Shown: one piece after another, positions 1 through 13,242 of the stretch
Position numbering within the stretch: position 1 is the first letter of the stretch
How the letters are laid out: each line of letters starts with the position of its first letter
Source: Elmis aenea
Lineage: Eukaryota > Arthropoda > Insecta > Coleoptera > Elmidae
NCBI GenBank assembly: GCA_947652605.1
Contig: OX393578.1
Span: 60,023,415 to 60,087,414 of the forward strand
Direction of reading: 5' to 3'
Length of the DNA stretch: 64,000 nt
Position numbers and translations under genes: made by a program
Notes under the pieces: generated by a model
What the model saw: the letters and a program-made list of their open reading frames with translations, nothing else
What the model was told of the DNA's origin: nothing
The model's database searches: none

Positions 1-1435
1 TTAAAAATCAAATCAACTGCAAAATTTTATCACAGCTAAAAAGCTTTTAAACTTTAATAAATCATGACATCAGGCATCTTATAAACTCTCTAACGTTTCA
101 CAAAAGCATCTTAAATGTTTAAAAAATGCTATTTATCTCTGCTCCACATTTAGATCAGTACATTATAAATAAAGACAGCTATTAAGTGTCTAATTTATTT
201 TTACAACAATTATAGCAAATAGTTTTAACTAGTCTGGCGGCCAAATAGCTTTAAATAAATTAATGGGGCGAATAAAAATAAATCTGGAAGATTCCCTATC
301 AAGTAAATCTAATAAAAATATGTCAGTGAATTGTCCTGACTTTTTCTAAAAATCTGCAAACACTAGCTCGAATAATTTTTAAATATCCATTGTTAACTTA
401 AAGACATTCGCATAGGTTAAGCATAAAGACATTTATTTAAACTGTAAAACATTGCGTTTATGAATCACAAATATATTAAAAAGGGGTAGATCAATTTAAA
501 ACAAATGTATACTCAAAAATTCAAAAATTAATTGTTATCCCAGGAATAAAATTTTAAAAAAATATTTTTTGTTAATTTCTTATAATTAAAACAATCAAAA
601 CATGTTAAACATTGTTTAAATGATAAGACAGACTTCTATTTAAAATTTAAATTTAATTACCTATTTTAGCATTAAAAAACACTGAAGATTTACTCATTTA
701 AAAATTAAAATTACGATTAGGGGCGACTAATATGAATATTATGTTAACTTTGCACTAACTCATTTTCAAGTAGCACTTTGGTTATCAAAACACTGTAACA
801 TACTAATCTAATCTGAAAACAAACAGATTTGCGTCAAAAAAAGTATTTTGGCAATCATTGAGTAGCAAATTGGTGTCACAGCTTAAGAAATATTAGGTGT
901 AATTTTTCAGCGCAAAGAAAAGAATATCACACGAAATTGAAACAGAAAATTATTTATTAAACATAAGTTTAAGTAGGTAATCCATTTTTGATTGCAATTT
1001 TAACATTGCTTAAGGCTTAAGGCAAGCAAAGTTAAACGTACTGTTTAAAATAGCCGTTAGATCCATTTTCTGAAATATCTAAATAGTTATAAGGCAGTAA
1101 ACTCAAGTGTCGCTAAAAGTAAAAGCTAATCAGAACCACGAATTTCCTCGAAGATTTTAATAGCAAAATAAAACCACGGTCACTTTTAATTGCTTTGAAC
1201 TTTGAAGTTGAATGAACAAGTATAACAAATATTTGCTGCAGATACTTTGCCTATGTTAAATATTATGTGAGTTAGAGAAAAATATTTGCTTTAATGTAAC
1301 CATAAATTTTCAATGGAAATTTGTACTTAACTAAATTCCTTAACACCAAGAAAAAATTATAAGTATAGTAATATAACAAGTGCCATGAAAATTATCGATA
1401 ATCTTTGGTAAATATGCCTGAAGCTGAAAAAAACA
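1..1435. other. AT-rich stretch without recognisable gene
   Basis: No open frame, repeat end or splice-flanked exon that I can support was seen here. The base composition is strongly AT, as in the rest of the window between elements. Confidence 0.5.
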
Positions 1436-1990
1436 CGAGTGCACGAAGTGCACGAGCGATTTTTTTCTGATTCAACTTGCATGAGTGAAGATTCGTCAAA
1501 AATTATAGATTATTTGCAATGCACAAGTTATATTTTGTCAGATAATTTCCTTCACCTAACCCATCAAATTAAATGTATCTTATGTCAAATTTTACAAGTA
1601 CTGTCAGAGTGGTGCGTCAGGGGTGTGGTTTAATCTATATTAAAGTAACGCTACAGGTGGCCGAAATTCGTCAAAAAATTATCGAGACCAAAATATTTAA
1701 TTCCCTCTCCAAATTTATATTTTCGACCAACCACAAACCCAGGTTTCTTAGAAACGACCAATAAACGCATGAAAATCTGTTGATTGCGAAAAGGAAATTA
1801 TCAGTGTATGATTATGTTTATTGGTCGTTTCTAGGAAATCTGAGTTTGTTATTGGTCGAAAACGCAAATTTGACAGGAGGATCAACGTCTGACAGGGGAA
1901 TGTAAATTATTACCGTGTAATAATGCTCCTATTGGTAGTCTCTAGAAGATTTAAGAATATTGATTGGTTGAAAACGCAAATTTGACAGGT
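1436..1990. repeat. Local inverted and direct repeats (unclassified element)
   Basis: An imperfect inverted repeat pairs 1721-1766 with 1816-1862; both arms carry the core TTATTGGTCGTTTCTA or its complement. A 27-bp unit beginning ATTGGTYGAAAACGC occurs at 1851-1877 and again at 1963-1989 with one difference. The stretch just before (1436-1465) has a small repeat of GTGCACGA. This looks like a small non-coding transposon remnant, but its ends were not found and the family is not recognised. Two 60-codon open frames across it have no protein signature. Confidence 0.45.
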
Positions 1991-2949
1991 GAAGGAATTT
2001 TTCGTTATTATCATTCTACCAAAAGTTTTTTTTTTTAATTAAAACTTTCTTGCACTCTATTGACAATATTGCAAGACTGTTTAATCGTTCCTACCACCCT
2101 GTACAGTTATATTTCACATGGCAACAGCCATAATCAAATAAATCGTAACAAATTAATCACTGCACATAAAAGCAAGCAATTAATGAACCAATAAGATTTG
2201 AAGGCGTTAGGATAGCAATAAAACACGGAAATATTCCGCTCAAATAACGCAATATATAATAAAATTATAAATAAAAGTACAGCGATATACAAACAAAAAG
2301 TTATCTCGACTTACGTAAGCAGTAGTGCAAATAATTTATTTTTTACGGCCTTACGCAGTGCATTATATATCAAGCTCTAGAAGAAACACACCCACTCTTA
2401 TTTAAATAAAACGATGCTAAATATTATCTCTACATAATATATTAAGAAGACCTCTCTATGACCGTCCATGACTCTTGATAAAAACTTGAATGACAAACCT
2501 GTTGCTCAGGGCCGAATCGCGACTAAAATCTTGAAGCCCGTGAATGGGTGCCCGTAAGATTAAAAGAAAAAACGTTCAAATAGAAAAAAATTGGGATTAA
2601 ATCCTTGACACATTTGTTCATGCGAAGTATCTGATACATTTTTAGTTGCATATTTATCATAGAGGGTGATCTAAAAGGTGCGGTGATAATTAAGGGGTGA
2701 TTATTCAAATTTGATCCGAAAATTTTAATAAATTTGTGTACATTTCCCAAGGTTTATAGAGTTATAAAGATAAGTCTGCTATTAAAATCATATAATTGAC
2801 AAGATTTTGTCTTTTCCTCTGTTCTAAATATGAGCCTTTTATTTTGAACGTGGCATAAGTCACATTGAGATATTAAATGTTTTACATTTTAAGGTGTATA
2901 AAAATATTCAAGGTAACTAAAGAGAAAATTCACTTAAATTTGTTATTGT
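1991..2949. other. AT-rich stretch without recognisable gene
   Basis: I see only a short poly-T run near 2025 and unstructured AT-rich DNA. Confidence 0.45.
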
Positions 2950-3144
2950 CATGGGCGTCCGCACAAAATTATCCAGAGGGGTGCAAAGCTTGCAGACGCA
3001 ATTGCGCAGAAATGATCCCATAAAGAATGCATTAAAATATTTAACGAACTTTTAACTTGACCCTCTTTCATTTGGTCATTAATAGAGTACTCGATTCCAG
3101 GGAGGGGCAAGTGCCCCGTTTGTGCTTCTTTGTGGACGCTCATG
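2950..3144. mobile_element. Small non-autonomous hAT-like element
   Basis: The segment starts CATGGGCGTCCGCAC and ends with the complement of CATGAGCGTCCAC, giving short terminal inverted repeats. The same terminal sequence bounds the element at 27986-28173, so this is a second member of one family. The flanks share only GTTAT directly after and before the termini (GTTATTGT on the left, GTTATCGA on the right), compatible with a decayed 8-bp target duplication. There is no transposase; mobility would have needed an enzyme supplied elsewhere. The open frame across it is incidental. Confidence 0.65.
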
Positions 3145-4582
3145 GTTATCGACCTTACTTATATTTTCCTCAGTATACATAATTTCGCACAGACGTTAAC
3201 GTATCGCAATTTTTTATTACTGCAAAGTGACTAAAACCACTTTCCAAATTAATAGTTCAAGAAAACGACGAACTTATGTTGATTTTGTCCGATGTGTTTT
3301 ACGGAAGTGATCTTTGATAAGACAGTAATAGACGAAAATCGATCAGTAAATTATATAAAACAAATAATTTATACAATGTATTTCATTATAAGTTTATTAA
3401 AGTATTTTTTCATTATCTCTAGTAGGTATTTATAAAATACAGAAGTCGTAAGTTAATTAATTAGTACATTTTGAAATGTAAGTTTAAGCAGTTTATATAA
3501 CGTATTTCACATAGAAGTTTGTTCATGTACTGAATCATTGCCATTAACAGGAGTGAAAAAGTCTTCGGACATTTCACTTTGTTTTAAATTTTTTAAAACA
3601 ACTGTGGTAAATTGTAAATTTGGGTGTATGTAAGGAAGCAAATCCATCATTATGCCATTTTCAAAATAAAAGTATTTGGATTTCAGTTCAACAATAAAAT
3701 TTCTGTTGACGAAAATAGTACTGATTTAAAAAAAAATTGCAAGTAAAATGTTTAAAGATGAATAAACCATACAATTTTGTAATCGTTAACTTATTTTTTT
3801 CAAAAAGTAACTTATGCCATTTTTAAAATAAACGGCTAATACTTAGACATGGCACTGAGATCAAAGTTTGACATAGTTTATTCAGAGGAACAGAGCCGAA
3901 AACCTTTAATAATTGTCAAAATTTGTTATTTTACTGCTTGACAACTTCTGTTGATTTACTGCACCTTTTATCACCTATCTTTATTCAATTAATCTGTCAT
4001 TTATTTACCCCTAATCCATTTTTAAATTACCAATTCGTTTAAGACTTTTACGTGACAAGCAAAGACGCAACAAAGTATTTACCTACACCTCAAGCTTCGA
4101 TCAATACAATTGTTTATTTTTCGATAAATTCCAGATTAAAAATGTTTTTATACAGCAGGTAACACAACACTCGATTTATTAAATGTACATAAACAATCTA
4201 CAGACGTATTCATCACTTCGAATGCCAGCTAATTAGTAGATTGTGTATTTTTAATACTTAATATAAAGATATAAATCGCTAGCACATAATTATGGCATAA
4301 TATTCATGTCCTCGAAGTGTTATAATTGAATTTTGTACAAAATCGAATGCCGTACGAATAATTTTCATAAAATATTTGAACAGAGCATGGTTATTTAAAT
4401 TGTAAACAGGAATGGCGCCATTGGTATAATAGGGTATCTTATCAAAAAGTGTTTTTTAATATTATAGTATTTAAATATTACTCTAATATATTTCCATTTG
4501 TACATCTTTTGGGCTATATCGGTACACTACACAATTTTAAAAAAAGTACCTAAACTCCTACTTAAAATTTTATCTTTAATAA
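3145..4582. other. AT-rich stretch without recognisable gene
   Basis: No convincing open frame or bounded repeat was found. Confidence 0.45.
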
Positions 4583-5061
4583 TAGGTTTGTTCCAACAAG
4601 GCTATGTACGATGCAATGTACTATTAGGATTCTGCGCAGTATCGATATCGCGTTCCAGCACAGTCTCTGATAGTTCACCGGACAGTTAGTGGGCTGTTCC
4701 AACTGTTATAAAATTAATACATGAACTACTCAGTGCACGGTCAAAACAGTACGCGAATGAAGGCATGCACTAGCGCTTGGATTTTTACACGCATGCGCTG
4801 TTCATAATTAACGTGAACTCTGGTAGCTGTGCATCGCCCTCCCAATCCCATTTAGTACTGGATTTTTAAGGTGTTTACCCTTGCGATGCGCTCATTTCTA
4901 TTAACCCAATAGACACAAATGTCATTTACTGTTAAGCCAGTCGTACATTCGTTCCAACAACGGGTTATACTGGCCAATTTCTTTATTAGTACATAGTTCA
5001 CGCATGCGAATAAACCAGTTGTACATGAATTGGTTTTAAATCGCTTGTTGAAACAAATCTA
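4583..5061. mobile_element. Non-autonomous TIR element, TAGRTTTGTTYCAACAAG ends
   Basis: The left end reads TAGGTTTGTTCCAACAAG and the right end is the complement of TAGATTTGTTTCAACAAG (two differences), about 480 bp apart. The short GTTCCAAC motif recurs inside near 4695 and 4952. The interior is richer in GC than the surroundings and has no coding potential. No clear target duplication was found, so the superfamily is uncertain. Confidence 0.55.
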
Positions 5062-5600
5062 CTGTAGTAAATTTCAAAGAGTAGTTTTGATAAGCAATTT
5101 TGATATCGTAAACAATTCCGTATTTATTTTGAATAAATAGATAAAATTCCAACCTGATCTACCACGTTAAAAGACGTCAACGTTCACAAAAATTTTAGCA
5201 ATGTTTATTTATACTCGATATATCGATTGTTTAACTCTGAAAGCTTGGATTGAAAGTTTATTGATACGTTTAGTAAGCCTTGCGTGACTACAGGCAAACA
5301 AATTAGAGGTCTAGGCCATGCAGACGACCTACGTGGCTCATCCATTGCATATTGTGTCAAGTTGATAGTTGTTGGATCCTGAAACGTTAGCGTCTTTTTC
5401 ATTTTTCTTTATCACGCAATAGTAAACCACTAAAATCGTTAGTGATGGGACCTTGTGAACTAAATTTGGAAAATATAGCGTTTACATAATAATTTTGAAG
5501 GGACATCTTATTGATTACATGACAAAAAAATACGAGTATTTCATACCAATCCACCTAAATAAATGGATTTAAAAAACGCCTCGGCGTTAGCCATAATCCT

Positions 5601-6106
5601 AAGGATTTTACGGCTCAATGAATGAATGAAGCAAAAATTCTCGTCTCTTTCATTCATAGTTGTACCTCAAAGGGTTTCCAAGATCCTAAAATTTTTATGA
5701 CGAATCTGAGCAAAGAAAACTGATCACCAATTTTTCATTGTAAGATTCCATTGGCTATACATTAAGACTCAGTTTTGCATGATCTTTGAAAAGCTGGAAT
5801 ATTTATAATAAAGTTTAGTTCTGTTCTTGTTCTAACCAATGGAAGCGAATCAAGGATTTTACGGCTCAATGAATGAATGAAGCAAAAATTCTCGTCTCTT
5901 TCATTCATAGTTGTACCTCAAAGGGTTTCCAAGATCCTAAAATTTTTATGACGAATCTGAGCAAAGAAAACTGATCACCAATTTTTCATTGTAAGATTCC
6001 ATTGGCTATACATTAAGACTCAGTTTTGTATGATCTTTGAAAAGCTGGAATATTTATAATTAAGTTTAGTTCTGTTCTTGTTCTAACCAATGGAAGCGAA
6101 TCAAGG
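5601..6106. repeat. Tandem duplication, two 251-bp copies
   Basis: The sequence starting AAGGATTTTACGGCTCAATG at 5601 is repeated from 5852 to about 6106 with only a couple of visible substitutions (for example near 5780 versus 6031, and 5809 versus 6061). Each copy also contains a short direct repeat of TGAATGAATGAA. The unit is non-coding. High identity points to a recent duplication, or to an assembly-level artefact. Confidence 0.9.
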
Positions 6107-7539
6107 AAAATAAAACAAAAAAACCGGATTAGAAGTAAGGAAGTTAGGTTTTTGTGCAGTGACAAGGAAAAGGAGCATAAAGAAAAACCTTAAAACAACA
6201 AGCATGAGACATAGCAAAGATGTTTAGGGCGTGAGAGGAAAAAAGGCGCCGAAAATGACGCATGAAACACGAGTTGGGGAGAAAAAGTCGAAAGAAAAGA
6301 CTAAGAAAAACCTGGAGTGATAAGATGGCAGCCACAGAGAGATTAAATAGAAGAAACCTAAAATTTGGTAAGACAAGAATATGGCAACTATTTCAGTTTC
6401 GAAAAGTTGATCACTTTACTGAATTTCAAGAGTTAGCCTACAAAACACATTATAATTGTAACAAATACATTTCATGTTGCAGGAAATGCCTTATCACGTG
6501 CAAAGTTAGTCATTTTATATCACGAGCTGATTGATTGTTAAAACACTTCGTTTTTATTGTAATAATATTGATCGATTCATTTAGATCTTGAGATTATTTT
6601 AATTATCTCTAAGTGCCTGTATCCCTACTGCTATCTAAATTTAATCTACCCGAAGGTGTTAACTTCGTCAGTCGTAGTATACTTCCAATTCAAAACGCAA
6701 TTGTTTCGTTTTAAGTTGTTTTGTATGAAATTTATAAACAACGTCGTCACGAACATTCGATGAATCCAACTTATTGCTACCTACATTCACGTGTATTTGC
6801 TTGTGCTAGGAGTTAAGTCTGACGTTGCAAGTTCACGTGTTTCTTAGCGAGGACACGAATACGTTTTCGCGTTACGAATTGCTTGCCAGAAATCGACTAC
6901 TCCGTAGTTGCTCTATTAAGGATTCAATTAATTTTTTAATTATGAATAGCGTGTTAAATATCGGATGATAAAAGGAAATTACGAGGCTTAAATTATTGAT
7001 AAGGTCGCGAGTTTTGTGACAATTTTGTTAAAGACAGATAAATTATGGTTTAGGTTGTGGACTTAAAATTGTGCGTTGGATAATGCTCAAAAGGAAAATA
7101 TAGAGCTTTTACGTTGATTAATCAGTAATAGATTATTATGCAATATAATTTTGCTAAGTTCGGAAAGTGAGGATAAGGAACCTTATCTCTTCTCGTTACA
7201 GTTCAGTTCCCCACAAAATTTGTTTTAATTGGTGCACGAATTATCGGGTTTATTTTCACAACTACCGCAAAAAAATATAAAGAACGCATTAACAGAATTT
7301 TACCAAAGATGATAAAACAGTATGAGTTAAAACTAAGAAGAGAAGACCCTTGAAGAGATATCAATAACTATGATGGATAGAGAATGAGCAACAGATACAC
7401 TGCCTAGCCCTAGAATTGGAGAGTTAAGAGAAGATTTTCACAACTAAATGTACAAGAGCTTCTCGCAGTAGACTGTTTTCGTTAATCAACAACCAACCTA
7501 TCAAACTGTACACCATTTGGAAAAAAAGTGCTTCCTAAA
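6107..7539. other. Mostly unique DNA, no supported gene
   Basis: The plus-strand open frame at 6262-6534 (90 codons) is rich in Lys and Arg at its start and faintly recalls the basic C-terminus of non-LTR polyproteins, but it has no diagnostic motif. Nothing else stood out. Confidence 0.35.
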
Positions 7540-8240
7540 GAATTGTTTTTACTGCTACAACTTCATCTAAATAAATGTTTAATAAGTAAAAAGGAGTATC
7601 AAAAGAAACGAAGACGCGAGTTGTTAATGCAGTGTACATACCCATTCTCACGTACAGTTCAGAATTTTGGACACTAACACAAAAACAAACACAAAGAATA
7701 CAGGTACAGAAAGTAAGATTTCTGAGAAGAATAGAGGGATGTAGACTGATCGATAACATTAGTAACAATTTCGAAATAACCTAGGAGTAACAGATATCAA
7801 GAAAAAGATAGAGATGAATCAATTAAGAAGGCTTGGACAACTACTACGCATGCCAGAAAGTAGATACGCAAAAATAGGATGAAAAATGCAGATGGGGGGA
7901 AAAAGAAATAGAGGAACACCAAGAATAAAATGAGAAAAAAAGTGTGTCAGAGACGAATCAATTAAGATGGTTTGTACATCTACTACTCATGCCAGAAAGG
8001 GGATAGGCGAAATTAGGAGATGGAAAATGAAGATGGAGGGAAAAAGAAATAGAGGAAGACCAAGAATAAAATGGGAAAAAAGTGAGGCAGAGACTAGAAG
8101 AAAAAGGAGTCAGCTGGAGAGATGTGCCACAATAAGCTAACGATAGGCAGGAGTGGAGACACATAACACAGAAATAGAAAAGCATACCTCAACACCGAAA
8201 GGTACAAGAGGAACCGATTAAGAAGAAGAAGACGAAGAAC
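7540..8240 (+). pseudogene. Non-LTR retrotransposon 3' fragment (C-terminal domain, broken)
   Basis: Reading the plus strand with frame changes gives the tail of a reverse-transcriptase polyprotein: a stretch like ILTYSSEFWTL near 7640-7680, a basic segment with RRIEG, then INQLRRLGQLLRMPESRYA around 7815-7870 and GKRNRGRPRIKWEKS around 8038-8090. These match the C-terminal region after the RT domain of RTE-like non-LTR elements (SETWTL, LGHLLRM, GRPR.KW). The RT core is missing and there are several stops. The fragment ends in an AAGAAGAAGAAGACGAAG purine tract (8220-8238), typical of the microsatellite-like 3' tails of such elements. About 140 bp is duplicated internally (separate entry). 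Confidence 0.75.
7811..8090. repeat. Internal tandem duplication of about 140 bp in the LINE fragment
   Basis: The block from GATGAATCAATTAAGAAGG (7813) is repeated from about 7952 to 8090, at clearly lower identity than the 251-bp repeat upstream. Both copies encode the same part of the retrotransposon tail (the LLRMPES to RPRIKWEK region), so the duplication happened within the element. The differences suggest it is old. Confidence 0.75.
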
Positions 8241-8534
8241 TTCGTACGTTTAGTTATACAACTAATCGAGTTACACTTTAATGTTTTAGTAGTAGCAATA
8301 CTTCTATTGATTAAAAACTATCGAATCTTACATCAGCTGAGAAAGAAAGAAGTTCTTTAAAACTTCTATTTCACAGAACATTTTTTTTTCAACTGGTACC
8401 TATCAGACTTCATAAGTTTAGTTTTACAAGAAGAGTTATTGCTAATAGGTTTCCTTTAATAAACAATAAACTGGTTTAAAAACTATCAAACTGCGAATGA
8501 ACTGAAAGTTTTTCTATTTCTTTGAAGTTTAGGC

Positions 8535-8564
8535 TTCGCCAGGAAAATATTTCCCTCTGGCGAA
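8535..8564. other. Short hairpin
   Basis: TTCGCCAG at 8535 pairs with CTGGCGAA ending at 8564, and the inner GGAAA pairs with TTTCC. The stem is about 13 bp, GC-rich against an AT-rich background. No T-run or other context assigns a function. Confidence 0.5.
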
Positions 8565-11543
8565 ACAGCACAAATCTGTGAATTCAGAGAATTAAAACAA
8601 AACGCACTACTGCTATCCAAAAATTATTTAGCTGCTCAAAGACGTTGCTAGACAAACTGGTAAATGATGCTTTTGACTTAACAAATAATTCGCATATTTC
8701 ACATCTTAGTGATCACTTAAGCCTTAACAAACAAGGGCAACATTGTAATTGTTGTTATACATGTTTATTGCATCTTACCGGGAATTTCAAAACGATGACG
8801 TCAATGTCTAAGAACCTCTACAATAATCCAAAGCTATTCTCCGAACTGACAGGTAGGTAATACAAGATCTGACGAAGATTTACTCACAAATACTAAAAAT
8901 AAAATCGTGTAGGGACCGTGTCTGAAGTTTGCAAAACAATAGTGGAGACACACAAATCAATTTTAAGGTTTTCGAGCTAAAACTTTTATAAGAGCTTCAG
9001 AATTAGTGTGATGCCGTATCTCGACCGCAGTATTAAAAATTATTAAATCTAGAAGTCATTATCATATGACCATGAGACATACTCGGTGAGTCAATGGCAG
9101 TTAAACCCGCGTCAGAACAAGTGTGTATGATCGTTGATCCCTCTACAACTTAGAGCTACCGAATTAATCAAAATTATCTAGGGTAATTTTAAAAGGTTCA
9201 CTTCTTTTGCAAATACGTAATATGCACATCCAAGGTTGTTGTTTGCTGTTGGCAAAAAGCTTTTGCTCCACTAACTTAGAAAATTACAAGGCTGTTTGTT
9301 ATGCAGTTATAATTATGTCAACTGGATTTTATACTAATCCAGAGGCGATGAAAATATCAATTAGCTCGCATAGAGAATTCAAATTAACTTACTAGTTTTA
9401 GTCCCTAGTTTTAGGGGTAGGATAATATGCAGTCAGTCTGGTTTATCGGCATCCTAACAATATATCTTTAAAACAGGTAGGTTAAGAAATAAATCTAATG
9501 AGATTGTTTTCTTTTTCAGGTGTAGTAAAGATTTTGAATTTTTTAATGTTTATTTAATTTTGCGTAAAACTACAGATAATGAATTTACGGATGTTGCAAT
9601 TGTTTAATTTTGTACATTGACATTTTCGCTTTTGGTTTGTAGCCAAAAATATCAAACACACTTCAGTTTCCTCGTAAATAGTTGAACATGATGACAACAA
9701 AACATGTTTACACTCATTGACAGATTCCAATATGTTATTTATAAATTTCAAGCTAATCTATAAAGGTATTTATTGATTTCTACAATAAATAGGTACATGT
9801 CGTATCGAGGAGTTAACTGGTACAGAAAAAATAAAAAAGAAAAACTATTTGGGATATGTAAAACAAGAAATAATCAACATTTATTATTGCTGCTGCGAAG
9901 AATAAAGTTTCCAAAACGTATCTTGTTAATTATAAGTTTTCTTCAAGTTAAACAACAATTACTATTTACTGACAAAGTGTAAGTGAAACAAAAATTATAC
10001 GAATTTAATCCCAGATGTACTCTACATTTTTTTTCTACGTAAACTCCAATTAAGAATTAACTTTTAAAGCCATTAAAGACGAATTAAATAAACAACTTAT
10101 TTACTTGTTAACCTAATTATGTACCTCGCCTAATAAGTCGAAAAGATATTGATTACTAACAATGATGACTAACCCGGTAACTACGTATCAAAAACTCCAG
10201 ACAACATTGGCGTAACTTAAAAAAAAAACAGACGAAAACTTCTAAGCGAGTAACTTTCAAAACTTTCTAATTAATTCAAAACCATACTCGATTTATCATT
10301 TTGTTATCCCAAATTTTGTTGTAATTTATCAAATGTAAACAAATTTTAAAATTGTTTAGTAAACATATTTTTCTAACCTTACCAACAATTATAATTGATC
10401 CAATGAACCAATTATTTATGAAGCTGATTAAAAACCCAATGTTATTAAAATACAGTCATTAATCTTCTAGAACATTTTTGAAATATAGCTTTTGTTTTTA
10501 ATTAGAGGCCTGCTCGTATAAATAAAAGATATAAAACAATTGTTTCATTCTACAATAACTTCTATCAAATTTATTGGTTTAACTCTGGCTATACAAAGCT
10601 TTTAAATAAAACTTTAACGTCCAGAAAAATCGAGTTTTATAAATATTGCACCTACATGAATATAATTCCTGCTCTTAACAAATTTTAAAAGCTGTCAGTG
10701 ATGCTAAACCCGTAATAAATATAAGCAAAACTATATTTACCACACTTTTACACGTTCTTTTCTAAACAATTGAAAGAAAATCTGTATTACTCGCAAACGA
10801 TTTGCTGATAATTCGTTTCAGCATTCTTTTATTGCCGAATATTATTATTTACAGAAGGTTTAATTGTTAAGTGTGCTTATCAAAAGTAAATTTTAGGGAA
10901 ATAGGCAACTTTAACCAAGCTTTGAACGGGATAGAACCGAATTTATAGCTTTTCCGCACGATTCTGGCCCGATTTTACTACAAATACGAACAAAGACTTT
11001 TATTTACTTCATCATTTTCACACATATCTCATCCTAACAACGCGATAAATATTTAAAAGCCAAATTACACGACGCGCATACCCGTAAGATAAGAAATTTA
11101 GCGTGTGCATAAGAAGGGAGGTAAACAAAACAAAAACTGCGATAAATACCTGGTTTTAAGCAAACAATATCAACACACAGGGCACTAGATGCTGGAGAAT
11201 AACTCTCTGATTATTAGCTGAAGTTTATATGGAAAATGGTCACTGGGAAACATTTCGTGGCCCGGGCAGAATATTTTCATGCACAAAACACGATTTTGCG
11301 GACTTGGTTGTTACAGTCTGACAGAAATGGCGCGCACATGTTACCGTTTTCATTCAACTGGTAGGTTGATTTTCCCGTAGTATTTCCTACACAATGGCCC
11401 GACGTATAATCAATACTCAAGTCTGGTACAGTCAGGTACAGACGTATAATACACATTTACCTTGCCCATTCAAAATTAGACCGTTACCATTAAGAATCAA
11501 AAACAGTTACAAGGTTAAAAAACCAATTAAATTTTCTATAACT
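8565..11543. other. AT-rich stretch without supported gene
   Basis: A plus-strand open frame at 8645-8860 ends at a GTAGGT that could serve as a splice donor, but its sequence matches no family I know. Otherwise only AT-rich DNA was seen. Confidence 0.35.
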
Positions 11544-11615
11544 TTATACAGGGTGTCCCGAATATGCGGCCTAACATGGGGACTTCGGTTAGCTTACATT
11601 GGGTAACAGTTTCGT
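11544..11615 (+). mobile_element. Isolated TACAGGGTGTCC-type transposon terminus
   Basis: TATACAGGGTGTCCCGAATATGCGG at this position has the terminal motif shared by at least eight elements in this window. No matching inverted end was found within about 1 kb, so this is either a one-ended remnant or an element with an eroded right end. Confidence 0.5.
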
Positions 11616-12264
11616 GAGGCTGAATTCAAATCTGAAATCAAAACAGCCATGGTCTTCTTATTTAGAAGATATTCAGGAAAAAACAACCCAGTTGATGATG
11701 GTTCAAAGTAGACAAAACGTTGATAAAAAATCTTATACGCGTACAGAACAAAAAACTGTTTCATAGTAGCGATGATATGGAATTACAAATTGGAATTCGA
11801 TTTCCTTAATGTTTGTTGACTGGTGACGTTATTATACAACCAAATTGGCCAAACATTGCACGATAATTAAGAAAAAATGTAAACAAAACCGCAAGTTATA
11901 AATACAAAGTGCATCTTCTGTTCTCATATTTCGGATATGCGACGGGCTAAAAATAGAATAGTAAATATTTCTAGACTAAAACGCAGTTACAGATTGTTGA
12001 TGGATAAACACACCTAAACCGGATTCTTTTTATGTTCTTTCCGTAGAATAATACTCGCATATGGTCATCAAATTTAACGAATAACCAAATTCCTTGGTAA
12101 TGTTAATATTTTTCGCTTCTAAAATCGTCTTACTATGTTTAAGAAAGCATAAGGACCAAAGTTTGAATTATTTAATGATTCTATTAAAATGTAATAATTA
12201 CAAATAATAATAATATAAGAAAGTTAGCGAAAAATTACTTAAATTATCCATAAATAAGATAAGA

Positions 12265-12344
12265 GTTGTAAGAAGCAAATTACGCACGAGTGGAAAAGTT
12301 GCGCACGGAACCGCGTAACGGCGAGTGCGTAATTGCTTTACAAC
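12265..12344. repeat. Imperfect inverted repeat with GC-rich loop
   Basis: Arms of 20-23 bp (12265-12287 and 12325-12344; cores TTACGCAC and GTGCGTAA) enclose a loop with GCGCACGGAACCGCG. It stands out by GC content and CpG density and lies just left of the TIR element at 12362-12659, of which it may be an outer part. Confidence 0.5.
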
Positions 12345-12361
12345 TCGTGTTATGTAGCTTA

Positions 12362-12659
12362 CTTTTTCTACGATCACATAATACCTACGATTTTAACAGC
12401 TTTTTGGCTAATATGCACATGTAATCACGTTGTCTTGTTAATTTTGACGTAAACCTACTTTGACATTTCTAGACATGTGTGCGTTTTGCTTACCGTGCGG
12501 TATAACTCACTTACTAGGCATGCAGGAAGTGTTTGACGAGTCTACTTTGATCGTTTCTTTAAAAAACCGTGCTTTTTGCTTACCGTGCGTAAGAACCCAC
12601 TTACTATGCATGTGCAGACTGTACGATAAGAGTCATTTTCATTAGCGGTCGTAGAAAAA
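12362..12659. mobile_element. Small TIR element, TTTTTCTACGAYC ends
   Basis: TTTTTCTACGATC at 12363 is mirrored by GGTCGTAGAAAAA ending at about 12659. Inside, a 45-bp module beginning TTTTGCTTACCGTGCG occurs at 12484 and again at 12574 in direct orientation. The two open frames over it merely reflect this repeat. No transposase is present and the superfamily is unknown. Confidence 0.5.
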
Positions 12660-13242
12660 TTCATTAATATTATATAAGAAGGATAGTTTTTGGAAGTTTC
12701 GTTTAATTTTTTTTCATAATTTGCAAGTGTAGAACAGCTCCTCGACAAATATTCTTTTTCGCTCGCTTCTGTAAACATTTTGCAGTTATAAAAACCTTTT
12801 TTCCTGGATATATCGCCTGTTACCTGCAGATTACTCTCGGCTTATACAAACAGCTTTTGTTAGAATAGTAACTATGGGACAGAAATAAAAGTTTCAAAAT
12901 AACCGACGAACCTTTACAACGGAGTTAATCAAAATTTCTCGGTATTTTGAGTACCTACACACAGTAATAATTGACTTTACTTCTCAATTTTAAACAATTT
13001 GTTTTGTATTGAAAAGTGATGAATGAACGCTGAATCAGGCACTGTTAGTTTCAACTTCTGACGTTGTTTTAGCTTGAAGCAGTTCATTACGTACTAATAT
13101 GATACATTATCACCAGCTTTTTTACATTAATTTCCATTGTACTTAAAATTATAGCGTTTTGTTTGCTTTACCATGATATAATAGCGTAATTTATGAATAA
13201 ATTGCCAACAATTTTAAACATTTCTTTCACATTAAACTTTGT

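Noticed and set aside
6262..6534. Basic 90-codon frame as a protein gene or LINE tail
   Set aside because: Only a short run of Lys/Arg resembles LINE tails; no GRPR, RT or endonuclease motif.
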